From Verrucomicrobiota bacterium (GTDB lineage Bacteria > Verrucomicrobiota > Verrucomicrobiia > Methylacidiphilales > UBA1321), in assembly GCA_013285645.1 (NCBI GenBank), contig JABDHJ010000001.1:254537-318536 (forward strand): a stretch of DNA of 64,000 nucleotides, given 5' to 3'. Below, in pieces: positions 32,528 to 42,300 of the stretch (positions within the stretch are counted from its first letter, which is position 1; every line of letters starts with the position of its first letter). A model generated the notes under the pieces. It searched no databases and was not told the DNA's origin. It worked only from the letters and a program-made list of their open reading frames with translations. The position numbers and the translations under genes are program-made.

Positions 32528-34222
32528 TTACAGGCCGCCGTGCTTCCAAATATGGAGTGCAATGCGCATTCCCATGATGGCGCCCCAAATCAATCCCAAA
32601 AAACCGAAAAGGGAAATACCCCAGAAGACCGGCGGCGCGGCAGCAAGGATTAGAATGCTGGAGCATATGAGAACCGAGGCCGCAAGAATGGCCATCGCCA
32701 TTAGATTCGCCACGGAATGGAGTGTCTGGCGCATTGGTTCAAAGCCCTCGGGATTGATTTTATGCTCAATGGGAATATTTAATTTTCCAGCCTTGATGCG
32801 TTGGTAGAGGTTGCGAAAATCGGCGGGAAATTCTTCCAGAAAATCGAGGCCTCCCGTGACAAGGCGACCGATAACCTGGGACACATGAGGAAATTGGTAT
32901 TTCCCCTCGATCATGCGGCGGGCATAAGGCTCGCCCTGCTGGATGAAATTGAGGTCAGGATCCAGAGTACGCCCGATGGCCTCAATCTGGGCCAGGGCCT
33001 TGATGCCCAGATAAAATGAGCCGTTCATGCGAAGCCGATTGTGGCGCAGCAGCTCAAGTAATTTGTTGAGCACCTTGCCGAGATTAATGTCCTTGAGCGA
33101 ATCGCTGAGATGGAGTTCGCTGAACGCCTCCACCTCGGCAAGCATCTTGGCGGGCTCCTCGGTATAACGCTCTTCCGTGACTTCAAGAATGGCGCTCATG
33201 ACTTGCTTATGGTCATCTTTCGCCAAGCCCGCGAGCAACTGGGCGATGTTTGAACGAAACGAGGGGGTGAAGCTGCCCATCATCCCGTAATCGATCAGCC
33301 CCACAACGCCGCCGGGGAGAACGTACATGTTGCCTGGATGTGGATCGCCGTGGAAAAAGCCAAAATCGAGCACCTGTTGATAAATCAAATCAGTGAGGCT
33401 TTCGGCCAAGGCTACTGTATCAATATCCGCCTCCCGAAGTGCTTCGGGATCACTTACGCTCAGGCCGCTGATGAACTCCATCGTCAGGACGCGTTCGGTT
33501 GAAAATTCCCTGTAAATTTGAGGCACCTTGATGTCGGGATTTCCTTCGAACTGTTTACGAAACCTGATGGCGTTTTCGGCCTCGTGGTTGAAATCGAGCT
33601 CCTTGAGCATGGTGGCGGAAAACTCTTTCACGACGCCGACCGGATTGATGCCGGAAAGTTCGTTCACATGCTTTTCGGCAAAATGGGCCAGATCGCTCAG
33701 GATCGCCAGGTCGAGATCCATGACTTTTCTAATATCAGGTCGTTGGATCTTGATCGCGACTTTCTTTCCGTTGCGCAGCTTCGCTTTATGCACTTGCGCA
33801 ACGGAAGCGCCGGCGACCGGCTTGAGCGTGAAACTGGAAAACAAACTTTTGACGGGTTGCCCCAGTTCGGTTTCGACGATGGCTTTGGCCAAAGTTCCGT
33901 CGAAGACAGGCACGTTGTCCTGTAATTTGCAGAGTTCGAAATATAAGTCGTCGGAAATGAGATCCCGCCGCGAACTCAGTACTTGCCCAAACTTGATAAA
34001 GGTCGGCCCGAGTTCCTCCAGTGCCAGTCGCACGCGGACCGGCAGTAATTCTTCGCGTGCTATCTCGGCTTCCAGCGCCGCTTCATCAACACCGATAAGT
34101 TTTTGGAGAACGAGAAGCTTGAGCAGTTCGCCGAAGCCATGCTTCCGGAGCACGGATATGATTTCCCTATAGCGGGGCAGAAGGTGGGCGAATTCAACGG
34201 CGCTTTTGAGTTCATCCAACAT
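32528..34222 (-). CDS. AarF/ABC1/UbiB-family atypical kinase
   Basis: 564-residue membrane-anchored ATPase/kinase of the UbiB family, involved in quinone lipid biosynthesis or handling. It contains the KxGQ signature region FIKFGQVLSSRRDL, the Ala-rich loop VAGASVAQVHKA, VAIKIQRPD with the Lys, FHGDPHPGN and the metal-binding LIDYGMMG. Two C-terminal hydrophobic segments (MAILAASVLICSSILILAAA and GISLFGFLGLIWGAIMG) fit the membrane anchor. It stands alone on the minus strand. Confidence 0.93.
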   Translation of the reverse strand: MLDELKSAVEFAHLLPRYREIISVLRKHGFGELLKLLVLQKLIGVDEAALEAEIAREELLPVRVRLALEELGPTFIKFGQVLSSRRDLISDDLYFELCKLQDNVPVFDGTLAKAIVETELGQPVKSLFSSFTLKPVAGASVAQVHKAKLRNGKKVAIKIQRPDIRKVMDLDLAILSDLAHFAEKHVNELSGINPVGVVKEFSATMLKELDFNHEAENAIRFRKQFEGNPDIKVPQIYREFSTERVLTMEFISGLSVSDPEALREADIDTVALAESLTDLIYQQVLDFGFFHGDPHPGNMYVLPGGVVGLIDYGMMGSFTPSFRSNIAQLLAGLAKDDHKQVMSAILEVTEERYTEEPAKMLAEVEAFSELHLSDSLKDINLGKVLNKLLELLRHNRLRMNGSFYLGIKALAQIEAIGRTLDPDLNFIQQGEPYARRMIEGKYQFPHVSQVIGRLVTGGLDFLEEFPADFRNLYQRIKAGKLNIPIEHKINPEGFEPMRQTLHSVANLMAMAILAASVLICSSILILAAAPPVFWGISLFGFLGLIWGAIMGMRIALHIWKHGGL

Positions 34223-34463
34223 GGTACCAGCGTAGCCCCGCTCTTAATCGGGCGCAACGGAGGCATGTAACCACCCTTGGCCGGTTTCGATTACTATCCA
34301 TGAAATTGCCATGCCGATAACCATGGGAATTCCCTTGGGCAGAATGCGTTTTGATCGACAATTTTTGCAGCAGAATGCACGACATTTCATGTGCCCCTTA
34401 TGTAAGTAATCGACTTATGCATCGGACAACACGTTCCGCGTGAATGCGAGGTGTATTGGTTGG

Positions 34464-34856
34464 TTACGTATCAGTATCAGATGCATCCTTATGCCAAAGC
34501 GTGGGGGCTTTCAATTCGCGTTGTGCCTCTTCTGACGTTGGTACCTTAACCGGACCAGTCCTGAGCTTGCCATTTTTGGTTGCCCGCCAATAACGCCGGG
34601 CCAGGCAAACAGCAACCGGATCATTGGTTCCACCTACAATCTTGGTGGTGTCCTCGACATCTGTTTCATCCCCGGTCAAATGATAAGCCAGGTTATTGAC
34701 CCATGGAAATTCCGCATCTTTTGCATCCGATAAAACGGCTACGCCCAAATCGAGGAAATACTTAGGAGTAAGTTTGATGATGGCCGGTTGGCTGTCGGCG
34801 ATGATGCGGACACCTTGCTTGGGGCGTTTATGAAAAAAAGCACGAGTAATTTTCAT
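34464..34856 (-). CDS. Hypothetical protein, 130 residues
   Basis: Function unknown. Starts at ATG 34856 one base after the stop of the small upstream gene, so the two are likely cotranslated; an in-frame ATG at 34889 is less likely because it would overlap that gene. Visible segments are GVRIIADSQPAIIKLTP, FPWVNNLAYHLTGDETDVED and AVCLARRYWRATKNG. No transmembrane or signal sequence. Confidence 0.6.
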   Translation of the reverse strand: MKITRAFFHKRPKQGVRIIADSQPAIIKLTPKYFLDLGVAVLSDAKDAEFPWVNNLAYHLTGDETDVEDTTKIVGGTNDPVAVCLARRYWRATKNGKLRTGPVKVPTSEEAQRELKAPTLWHKDASDTDT

Positions 34857-34857
34857 T

Positions 34858-35076
34858 TCAGGACTCGGACATAGGAATAGTTTGTCCATTTGTTTGTTCG
34901 CACAGGCGATTATACTTATCCATCAAACGCAGGGTTTCCTTGGGAGGTGAAACCGTCTTTTTTAACATCTTACGCGCCAATTCAATCACTTGGCTTCTCA
35001 TGTGTGCCAAGTCGTTGTGGGAGGGCGACTGGGAGGATCGTCCGGATGCTTCATCAATCTTGTTTGCAGTGCACAT
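34858..35076 (-). CDS. Hypothetical small helical protein, 72 residues
   Basis: A good ribosome site (GGAAGG five bases before ATG 35076) supports translation. The protein is helical and basic in the middle (MRSQVIELARKMLKKTVSPP) with no recognised motif. It is immediately upstream of the 130-residue hypothetical gene on the same strand and probably forms a two-gene unit with it. Confidence 0.6.
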   Translation of the reverse strand: MCTANKIDEASGRSSQSPSHNDLAHMRSQVIELARKMLKKTVSPPKETLRLMDKYNRLCEQTNGQTIPMSES

Positions 35077-35652
35077 GATACCTTCCCTTCTTTAGGATTT
35101 TTTTGGCCAGCTTCTGTTTTATCGATGAATTAGCGGAGTGCCGCTTTAGAGTAAGAGAATTAAAGGATTGGATTGCTTGCGGAGAATGTTCTCCTGTTTA
35201 AAAAGACGATAAATCCCTTGGCACTAACCATGCCATGCAGGAGCGCAGAGAAGAATGAAGTTGGGCGCTTCGACAAATTTGAACGTAAGTCCTTTACCAA
35301 AAGATAAATAATCTGATGCGAAACATCCTGGTTCGCGCGGGAACATCGTGAGTACCCAGAAAGAACATTCGCGGAATGCCCTTCAGTTAATGGTTCTTTA
35401 GGGCAAAACGCATCCATATTCCCACCGTGAGAAGTACCGCTGCAAATTCGGACCTCGAGAGATGGGGAAGGTTTGGCGCTGGCATAAAGCATGTGCTTAA
35501 GGCGGCGTCAGACCAGGAGCGGAGTCATAATCAACAAGCCTGTACACTGGGGTAAAAGTCGGGCGACTTGATCTACCGGAACTATGCGTGAAGGTTAAAG
35601 GTGGCGGTCAAGATCACCTATCGAGATAGAACCTATAATCAAAGGCTGCTTT
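35077..35652. other. 576-base region without a convincing gene
   Basis: It holds the upstream region of the minus-strand small gene and of the plus-strand secreted protein at 35653. A 110-codon minus-strand frame (35160-35492) has no ribosome site and no recognisable similarity. I see no repeat, RNA gene or mobile element in it. Confidence 0.4.
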
Positions 35653-36405
35653 ATGCCGACTTATCAGAAAATTGTTCCGGCCCTGTTTGCCCTGGCTTTT
35701 TCTTCATTGATTTGTACTTCTGCGTCGGGCGCTCCACCACCGCTGTCGACTATTGTCCAGCGGGTCATCGCTCGCGACGACGCCAACCAAAAAGCTCTCC
35801 GGTCGATGGAATACCATGAGAGCTTGAAAATCGAACGACTCGACAGCCAGGAACGAGTGACGCAACAGCAAATACTGCAGATGATCGTTCGTCCGGGAAC
35901 GTCCCAGGAAATTCAGGTCCTGTCCGAGAAAGGGGATGATCTCCCCTCAAATCCAGATGAGGCGGCTTTGCAGGCCCAAGGCAAGAAAGCCCAAAAAATG
36001 GCCGTCAGTTTCGCCCTCAAAGACATGGCGAATCGATTTAACATCACCTACACGCGAACGGATGCCATCCAGGGTCAATCCGTTTATATCGTGGCCTTTG
36101 AACCGAAGCTCGATCAGCCTTATCGAGACCAGACAGAAAAGGTCCTGAATCATCTTCGCGGACACATTTGGATCAGCAGCCGCGACTACTCCGTGTTGAA
36201 GATCGATGCGACCCTGGCCCAGCCGGTGGAAATCGCCTGGATTTTCGCACACATCAACGCCGTGGATTTTCATTACAGATTGAACAATACCTCGGGCGGG
36301 ATGGGGCCGGCCTGGATTCAAACCTCCGTCAGGGTTGATGCCCCTTTCGTCACCATCAGACAGCGGATGACGGTTGACATGACTCAGTTCCAGCCACGGA
36401 TGTAA
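35653..36405 (+). CDS. Secreted protein, LolA/outer-membrane lipoprotein-sorting-like
   Basis: 250 residues with a signal peptide (about 1-26, cleavage near ASGAPP). The body has the general look of LolA/LolB-fold periplasmic proteins found in Verrucomicrobia (long beta-rich stretch with MANRFNITYTRTDAIQGQS, then HIWISSRDYSVLKIDATLAQ, ending RMTVDMTQFQP). The call is tentative. It stands alone on the plus strand; an in-frame ATG at 35653 is preceded by a weak AAGG site. Confidence 0.5.
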   Translation: MPTYQKIVPALFALAFSSLICTSASGAPPPLSTIVQRVIARDDANQKALRSMEYHESLKIERLDSQERVTQQQILQMIVRPGTSQEIQVLSEKGDDLPSNPDEAALQAQGKKAQKMAVSFALKDMANRFNITYTRTDAIQGQSVYIVAFEPKLDQPYRDQTEKVLNHLRGHIWISSRDYSVLKIDATLAQPVEIAWIFAHINAVDFHYRLNNTSGGMGPAWIQTSVRVDAPFVTIRQRMTVDMTQFQPRM

Positions 36406-36554
36406 CCGTCGGTAATGGCTCATTAAAGCCCGAATGATAAGTGCACCAGGCGACGGAAAATAGACACCCATTTGATCTGGCGTAGTTTAAAGTATATACC
36501 AAATTCAAAAGCCCTGCTCACCTGAAGCAGATTGTTGGAGTGACCAACTAAATC

Positions 36555-36938
36555 TTAGCTCTCCGTTTCTTCTCCGCGCAAGAGAGGGTCTTTCCCGCTC
36601 CGCGTCAGGCGCGGTCCACGAAGGCCTTTTTCCGCCAATTCCTTTCCCACGCTGGCTTCATCCTCAGGCGTAACCTTGGCGGCGCGTTTGCCAGCGGAAG
36701 CGGGCGCCTCGTCCCATGCCGTGATTTGGGGTGCCATTCCTGGCGAAATCTCGGGTTCTCCGAGCGTTTCGTTTGGGGCAAGCAACTCCTCTTCGGCTCG
36801 GTCACGATCCTCTTGCGTGATCAGCCCCCGGCCTTCATTACGCGCAATCTGCATGGCCCGTTGTTCGATCATATCCTCGTCCAGAAGCCGCGATTCAGCT
36901 CTTTGATTTTGATGATGTCGTTTTGACTTTGCGCTCAT
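36555..36938 (-). CDS. Hypothetical small charged protein, 127 residues
   Basis: Start 36938 is chosen for its AAAGGA ribosome site; an in-frame start at 37004 is possible. The sequence is hydrophilic and low-complexity (SKRHHQNQRAES, EDMIEQRAMQIARNEGR, then EDRDRAEEELLAPNETLG) and has no membrane segment. I do not recognise it; it could be a DNA-associated or stress-related protein, but there is no direct evidence. Confidence 0.5.
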   Translation of the reverse strand: MSAKSKRHHQNQRAESRLLDEDMIEQRAMQIARNEGRGLITQEDRDRAEEELLAPNETLGEPEISPGMAPQITAWDEAPASAGKRAAKVTPEDEASVGKELAEKGLRGPRLTRSGKDPLLRGEETES

Positions 36939-37313
36939 AATTTCCTTTCGGTTGGATGATCGTTTTGCAGATGGGATGCCAAGTTTATTCCCATGCGTAA
37001 TCACCTGTTAATCAACACGACATCCGCGAGATGTTTTAAACACGACAGGCGTTTTGCCATAAAAGAAATTTGTTCCAGCTGTATAAAGCAAGACGGAACA
37101 AATCACCACTCCAACTGGGTCTTGTAAGCAACCTAACGTTGCACCCGAATAAGTCCCTCTCCCCGCGTCCAAGTACACGGCCCCTTTGCCGTGACTTGGA
37201 ACAAGGAACCCTTCATGTATGTCCAACCGTCCGAGTCTTCGAAGAATAGATATGCGCCAGATAGCATTAAGATTGGCTGGTGGCTGCTGGAATCAGGATT
37301 ACCGTGGCATGAA
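36939..37313. other. 375-base intergenic region, contains first copy of a duplicated promoter element
   Basis: No gene is supported here. The last 60 bases (from 37252) repeat the promoter-proximal sequence found upstream of the polysaccharide lyase gene. Minus-strand frames in the region are not supported. Confidence 0.5.
37252..37267. promoter_or_regulatory. Candidate LacI-type operator, copy 1
   Basis: Dyad ATGC-N8-GCAT. The surrounding 23 bases (37252-37274) match the copy at 39147-39169 with one mismatch. It lies about 50 bases upstream of the truncated CBM gene, where a repressor would block transcription. The LacI-family gene between the two copies (38062-39141) is the likely binder. 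Confidence 0.4.
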
Positions 37314-37985
37314 ATGAAACACGGATGCGTAAAGCTTATGAGGTTGGCTTACTTGCTTGTCCTGAGTTGTGTCGCGATTCATAACGTTGCAGCGGATTCC
37401 CTGGTTCCCAATAGCGGATTTGAAGATGGCCTCACGGGTTGGCAAATATTTATTCCCGATGAGTCGAAAGACAAAAACTGTCATTTCGATGTGGTCAGCA
37501 CCGAACCTTATTCCGGCCTCAACTGCGCTCGCCTCCAGTCGGACGACTTCGCTCGTTTCGGCATCGGCTCTGCCTTTATTCCCGTTCAAGCGGGCGAGCA
37601 CTATCACGTTTCCGTCTGGATCAAAGCCGACCCGACCGCCCAAGCCCGCCCCAAGACACCCGGTTTTGTCATTCGTCTCTATTTGCGCCAAGGGACTGCC
37701 GATGCTGCCGGTGGACATTTGTTTATCAGTTACGGAAACGCAGTCTCCCGCAATACACCAGTCGTGCCGGAATCGACAACGCTTCCGACGACTTGGACCC
37801 AGATCGAAGCCGTGATCGAGATTCCGCCCGGGGTTGACTCGGTCGGTCCGGCCCTTTTCTCCTGGTGGACACAAGGTGCCATTTATGCGGACGATTTTTC
37901 CCTTGATAAAGTCGATGCTTCCACGGCGGTCACGCCCCTATGGCAATCCCCCACGACTCCTCCCGCGGTTCCCACCACTAAGTGA
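37314..37985 (+). CDS. Secreted stand-alone carbohydrate-binding module (duplicate of lyase N terminus)
   Basis: 223 residues with a signal peptide (LAYLLVLSCVAIHNVAADS) and one CBM4/9-like jelly-roll domain (NSGFEDGLTGWQIF, ending DDFSLDKVD). It is a close paralogue of residues 1 to about 215 of the lyase gene at 39324-42854, with a short low-complexity C terminus. It has no catalytic domain, so it either acts as a free sugar-binding protein or is the remnant of a truncated gene. Start options ATG 37314 and 37338. Confidence 0.7.
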   Translation: MKHGCVKLMRLAYLLVLSCVAIHNVAADSLVPNSGFEDGLTGWQIFIPDESKDKNCHFDVVSTEPYSGLNCARLQSDDFARFGIGSAFIPVQAGEHYHVSVWIKADPTAQARPKTPGFVIRLYLRQGTADAAGGHLFISYGNAVSRNTPVVPESTTLPTTWTQIEAVIEIPPGVDSVGPALFSWWTQGAIYADDFSLDKVDASTAVTPLWQSPTTPPAVPTTK

Positions 37986-38061
37986 GGTTGGGGCTTTCGT
38001 AAACCGATTGCGCTCCATGGATGGACTGGAGTGTCCCGCTCAAGCGATCAGTGACAATTGA

Positions 38062-39141
38062 TCAACGTATTTTGCTAACAAGCGCCGTTTGCTTTTGTTT
38101 TCCAACGGTGCTTCCAGCAAACCATGTTCCTTCGAGCAGGATGTGTTGAGGTGTTGAGGGAATGCCGTATTCCCCGCGTTGTAACATGCTGACCAGAAAA
38201 TCGGCTGCAGCGCGGCCAATTTCCCGTGAAGGTTCGACAATTCCCGATACAAGCTCCCCTTTGTGAATCGACGCATTGACCACGGCAACATCCTTCGGAA
38301 TGCGATGGCCTTCTTCCGTCAGCCACTCGAATACGGGTATTTCGGGAGTGATAATCGCCTCGGGTTTGTAGGTACGGAACCATTTCAAAACCAACTTGTG
38401 AAAGTTTTTGTCTGATGCATGGGAAGATCGCGTTTGTTCTCCAAGCAGCAGGATGGGTATGGCTTGGCTCTTGGGCAGATTGGAAAGTTCCGCGTTATAA
38501 GCAGCCGTCCACATCCGGTCCATCCTCTGGTTCATTCTATGCGACGTCACCATTCCAATGCGTCGGTAGCCCCTGGCGCGCAATTCGCGCATGCAGGCGG
38601 TAATGGCGCGATAATGAGCGGCGGTGAAAAGATGGAGTTTGGGACGCACCAAAGAATAGCCGAAGGTAAGCGCGGAAAATTTTTCCCATTGCAGACTCAA
38701 ATGACCACGGCTGATTGCCAATGGACAGATGAGCAATCCCCGGATACCCCGATTGAGCAACACTTGGCTCGCCCGACGCGCAGTAAGGCCCGGCTCCCGT
38801 AACCAAAATTCCTCCAGGTTGTAACCGTGTCGAGTCAACTGCTCCCGGGCCCCATCAAAATAAAGTTGGTAGCAGATCGAGTCGCGCCAGCCGTTACGAG
38901 TGGGGTTGTTGGTGATCCAGGCCACGGTTCCGTGATATTGGGAAGAACGCGAAGCGTGGCGATAGGCATTCAGGGCGGACAACATCGGATCGGGCATGTA
39001 GCCCATCTCTTCCGCGATAGCCTTGATTTTGGCCAGGGTCTCCGCGCAAACGCGTGGATCATCTTTGAGCGCCCGCGAGGCCGTGGTATGATGCACTCCC
39101 GCTTTGGCGGCCACATCGCGCAGGGTGACTCGGGTTTGCAT
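38062..39141 (-). CDS. LacI-family repressor of the lyase locus
   Basis: 359 residues: N-terminal LacI HTH (VTLRDVAAKAGVHHTTASRA, then DDPRVCAETLAKI), followed by a periplasmic-binding-protein-like effector domain. It is divergent from the lyase gene with about 180 bases between and its start is only a few bases from the candidate operator at 39147-39162, so autoregulation and control of the lyase are likely. ATG 39141 is preferred; the in-frame ATG at 39162 falls inside the candidate operator. Confidence 0.88.
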   Translation of the reverse strand: MQTRVTLRDVAAKAGVHHTTASRALKDDPRVCAETLAKIKAIAEEMGYMPDPMLSALNAYRHASRSSQYHGTVAWITNNPTRNGWRDSICYQLYFDGAREQLTRHGYNLEEFWLREPGLTARRASQVLLNRGIRGLLICPLAISRGHLSLQWEKFSALTFGYSLVRPKLHLFTAAHYRAITACMRELRARGYRRIGMVTSHRMNQRMDRMWTAAYNAELSNLPKSQAIPILLLGEQTRSSHASDKNFHKLVLKWFRTYKPEAIITPEIPVFEWLTEEGHRIPKDVAVVNASIHKGELVSGIVEPSREIGRAAADFLVSMLQRGEYGIPSTPQHILLEGTWFAGSTVGKQKQTALVSKIR

Positions 39142-39146
39142 GGGAC

Positions 39147-39162
39147 ATGCACCAGATAGCAT
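39147..39162. promoter_or_regulatory. Candidate LacI-type operator, copy 2
   Basis: ATGC-N8-GCAT dyad in the divergent region, 6 to 21 bases upstream of the LacI start and about 160 bases upstream of the lyase gene; same word as at 37252-37267. Binding by the adjacent LacI protein is inference. Confidence 0.4.
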
Positions 39163-39323
39163 TAAGATTTACTGTTTGCCACTGAAATCAGCGTTACATT
39201 GATCGCAGTCTATCGGTTGCACTCAAACTCATCCCGTGAAATATCGCCCAAGCTGGTTTCTCATCCCGTTTCCTCCAGGCGAGGTTTTCTGCAGCCGATT
39301 TTAATTAAGTGAAGCACGGAAAC

Positions 39324-42300
39324 ATGAAGCTTTTGAAGTTGGCGTATTGTCTCGTTCTAAGTTGTGCCGCGATCCATAACGTCGCTGCGGATTCCTTGAT
39401 TTCCAACGGTGGGTTTGAGGACGGCACCACGGGTTGGGGACTGTTTGTCCCGGATGAGGCGAAAGACAAAAACTGTCGTTTCGATGTGGTCACTGATGCT
39501 CCCCATTCCGGCGTCAACTGTGTGCGGCTTCAGTCCGATGACTTTGCCCGCTTCAGCATCGGCACCACCTTTATTCCTGTCCAGCCGGGCGAACATTATC
39601 ACGTCTCCGTCTGGGTCCGGGCTGACCCGGCTGCACACGTCCTCCTGAAAACGCCCGGGTTTGCCATTCGTCTCTTTTTGCGCCAAGGCAATGCTGATGC
39701 CGATGGCGGACATTTATTTATCGGGCCAGGCAACAGGGTCGCGCGCAACACGCCGGCTGATCCGGCATCGAAGAGTCTCCCGACAACCTGGACCCAGATT
39801 GAAGCCGTGGTTGAGATTCCTCCCGGGGTCGACGCGATCGGTCCTGGCCTTTTCTGCTGGCGAACCAAAGGTGCCATTTATGCGGACGACTTTTCCATTG
39901 AGAAGGTCGATGCTTCCACGCCGATCACTCCGATGTGGCAGCCCCCCGCCAGCCCGACCGGGTCACCAGCGCCAGCTAGTGCCGGTGAGATGACGCCTAT
40001 CACCACTTCCGATGATGATCTTCTCGCGGCGCTCAATCTCGATGCGCCCGGAATGGAAAAGGTGAAGGCCGCCGCTCAAGCCAAGCCCATCGATTGGCAT
40101 GCGGTACAAGATGCCTATCTCGATTTCCGCCGCACCGGCAGTACGGCCCGCTGGACCATTATGCCGACGGACAGACCGGCGCATCCCACCGAGAAGGATG
40201 ATTTAGCGGGAGACCAGGTTCTCTCGCATCATATCCGCAACGATCTCCATTTTCCGATGCCAGCCGTCATTGACATGGGCAAGGATTTCAATTGGACCTA
40301 CGATCCGATACCGCGCAACTCCCCCAACTTCTCCGACGAGTGGACTTATGGGCCGATCGGCCGCACCGACTTCTGGGGGACGCTGGGCTCGGCCTACTGG
40401 CTGACGGGCGACGAAAAATATGCCGCCGGATGGGTGGATAGTTTGCAGGATTTTGCCGCCAAGAACCCGATGCATTACGATGCCGTTCCGGGCATCCCTT
40501 CTCTCTGGCGTCCGCTCGACTCGGCGATTCGTATTTCGATTTCCTGGCCCAATTCCTATTACCATTTCCTCCAGAGCCCCTCTTTCACCCCCGCAGCCAA
40601 TTGGCTTTATCTCAAACTCAATTACGAGCATGCCCAGCTTCTTCTCCATGACCTGAAAAGCACCGATCGCCATGGAAATTGGGCCACCACCGAGTGCGGT
40701 GGACTCTACATCATTGGCACGCTTTTTCCCGAATGCCGCGACGCTGCTTCGTGGCGTCAATACGCGATTGACCGCTTGAATGGCGAGTTCGACATCGTGG
40801 TCCCACCGGATGGGTTCGAATCTGAATTGACTCCCACCTACCATTTCGTCGCTCTGGATGGCTTTCGTCGTCCCCTTGAAATGGCGAGACTGAACAACCT
40901 GACGATACCGGACAATTTTCGCACCAGAGTCATGGATATGTACCGCGCCGCCGTTCTGGTCATGGATCAAAGCGGCAACGACGTGCCAACGAACGATTCG
41001 AAAATAGTCAGTGCATCTCTTGAAGCCGCCGCCGGACTCAAACTCGGAGACGATCCGCTCCTGGCTTGGGCAGCCTCGCATGGTCAGAAGGGGCAGGCGC
41101 CGCCCAATTCGACGGCTCTGCCTTACGCTGGCTTCTACGCCATGCGCGGGGGATGGAAGCACGACGATCTTTTCATGTTCTTCCGGGGTGGTCCCACCGG
41201 CACGGGCCATCAACATGAGGACATGCTCGAGGTGGTTTTGCGGGCGTGGAACAAGACCCTGCTCTTTGATCCCGGCACCTATCCCTACGACCCGTCCGAC
41301 TGGCGCCGTTTCACCATTGGGACGGCCTCACATAACACGATCATCGTCGATGGCAAGTGGCAGCATCGCGGCGCCACCAAGCCGCCGATCAGCCAGCCGA
41401 CAGGCGATCCATGGGTCACGACCCCGCTTTTTGATTACGTCGCCGGGACCTATGATGCGGGTTATCAGGAAAGCGTCTACCGGGCCCGGCCTTTCGATCC
41501 TCAGACTTGGAAGGGAGAGCCAGACAAGTCCGTTTCCCATACGCGCCGCGTTCTTTTCCTGCCTCCCTATTACGCACTGGTGCTGGATACCCTCGACGGT
41601 ACCGGAAACCACACCTTTGATGCTCATTTCAACCTCGATGCTCCCGCCGCCCGCCTCGATCCGGTGACGCATGCCGCGTTCAGCCAAAATACCGAAGGCG
41701 CGCAGCTCGCTCTTTACCCTCTGGAAATGGAAAACCTGGTCGCTGAAATCGTTCAGGGGCAAAAGGAACCGCTCCTCGGTTGGATGCCGATTGAACATCG
41801 TCCAATTCCCACCATTCGTTTCCGCAAACAACAGGCGGCGCCAGCCATTTTCGCGACATTCCTCTATCCTTATCGCGATAAGGCACCCGATTTTTCCGCG
41901 ACGTCTCTGGTGGTAAAGGGCGACGACCTTTGGTCTCGTTCCTTGAAGACCTCCCAGGAAAGCATCGAAATCATTCTCGCGAAAAATGGAAAAGCCACGC
42001 CCTTCTCACTCAAGTCCTCGCTGCTTGGTGATATTGCTACGGAAGCCACGGGATTAGTAGTCCGGCAGCCCGGCGGAACAGGAACCATTTATATCGGTGG
42101 CATCGATTTGCGTTCTTATCAGGATAGCCAGGTGGAGCTGACCCTGGACAAGCCGGCTTCACTGGTTTTTGGTCGCCAGAAGGACGGCCTGCTCTGTTTC
42201 AATCCGGGCGACGCGAATATCGTGATGACGTTGAAGCATCCTTTTGCCCGCACCGTCACTCTTCCTCCGCAGGTGTGGACTTCTGTTTCCGCCAGCGGCG

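Noticed and set aside
35160-35492. 110-codon minus-strand frame in the gap before the LolA-like gene
   Set aside because: No ribosome site, unusual residue composition, no recognisable similarity.
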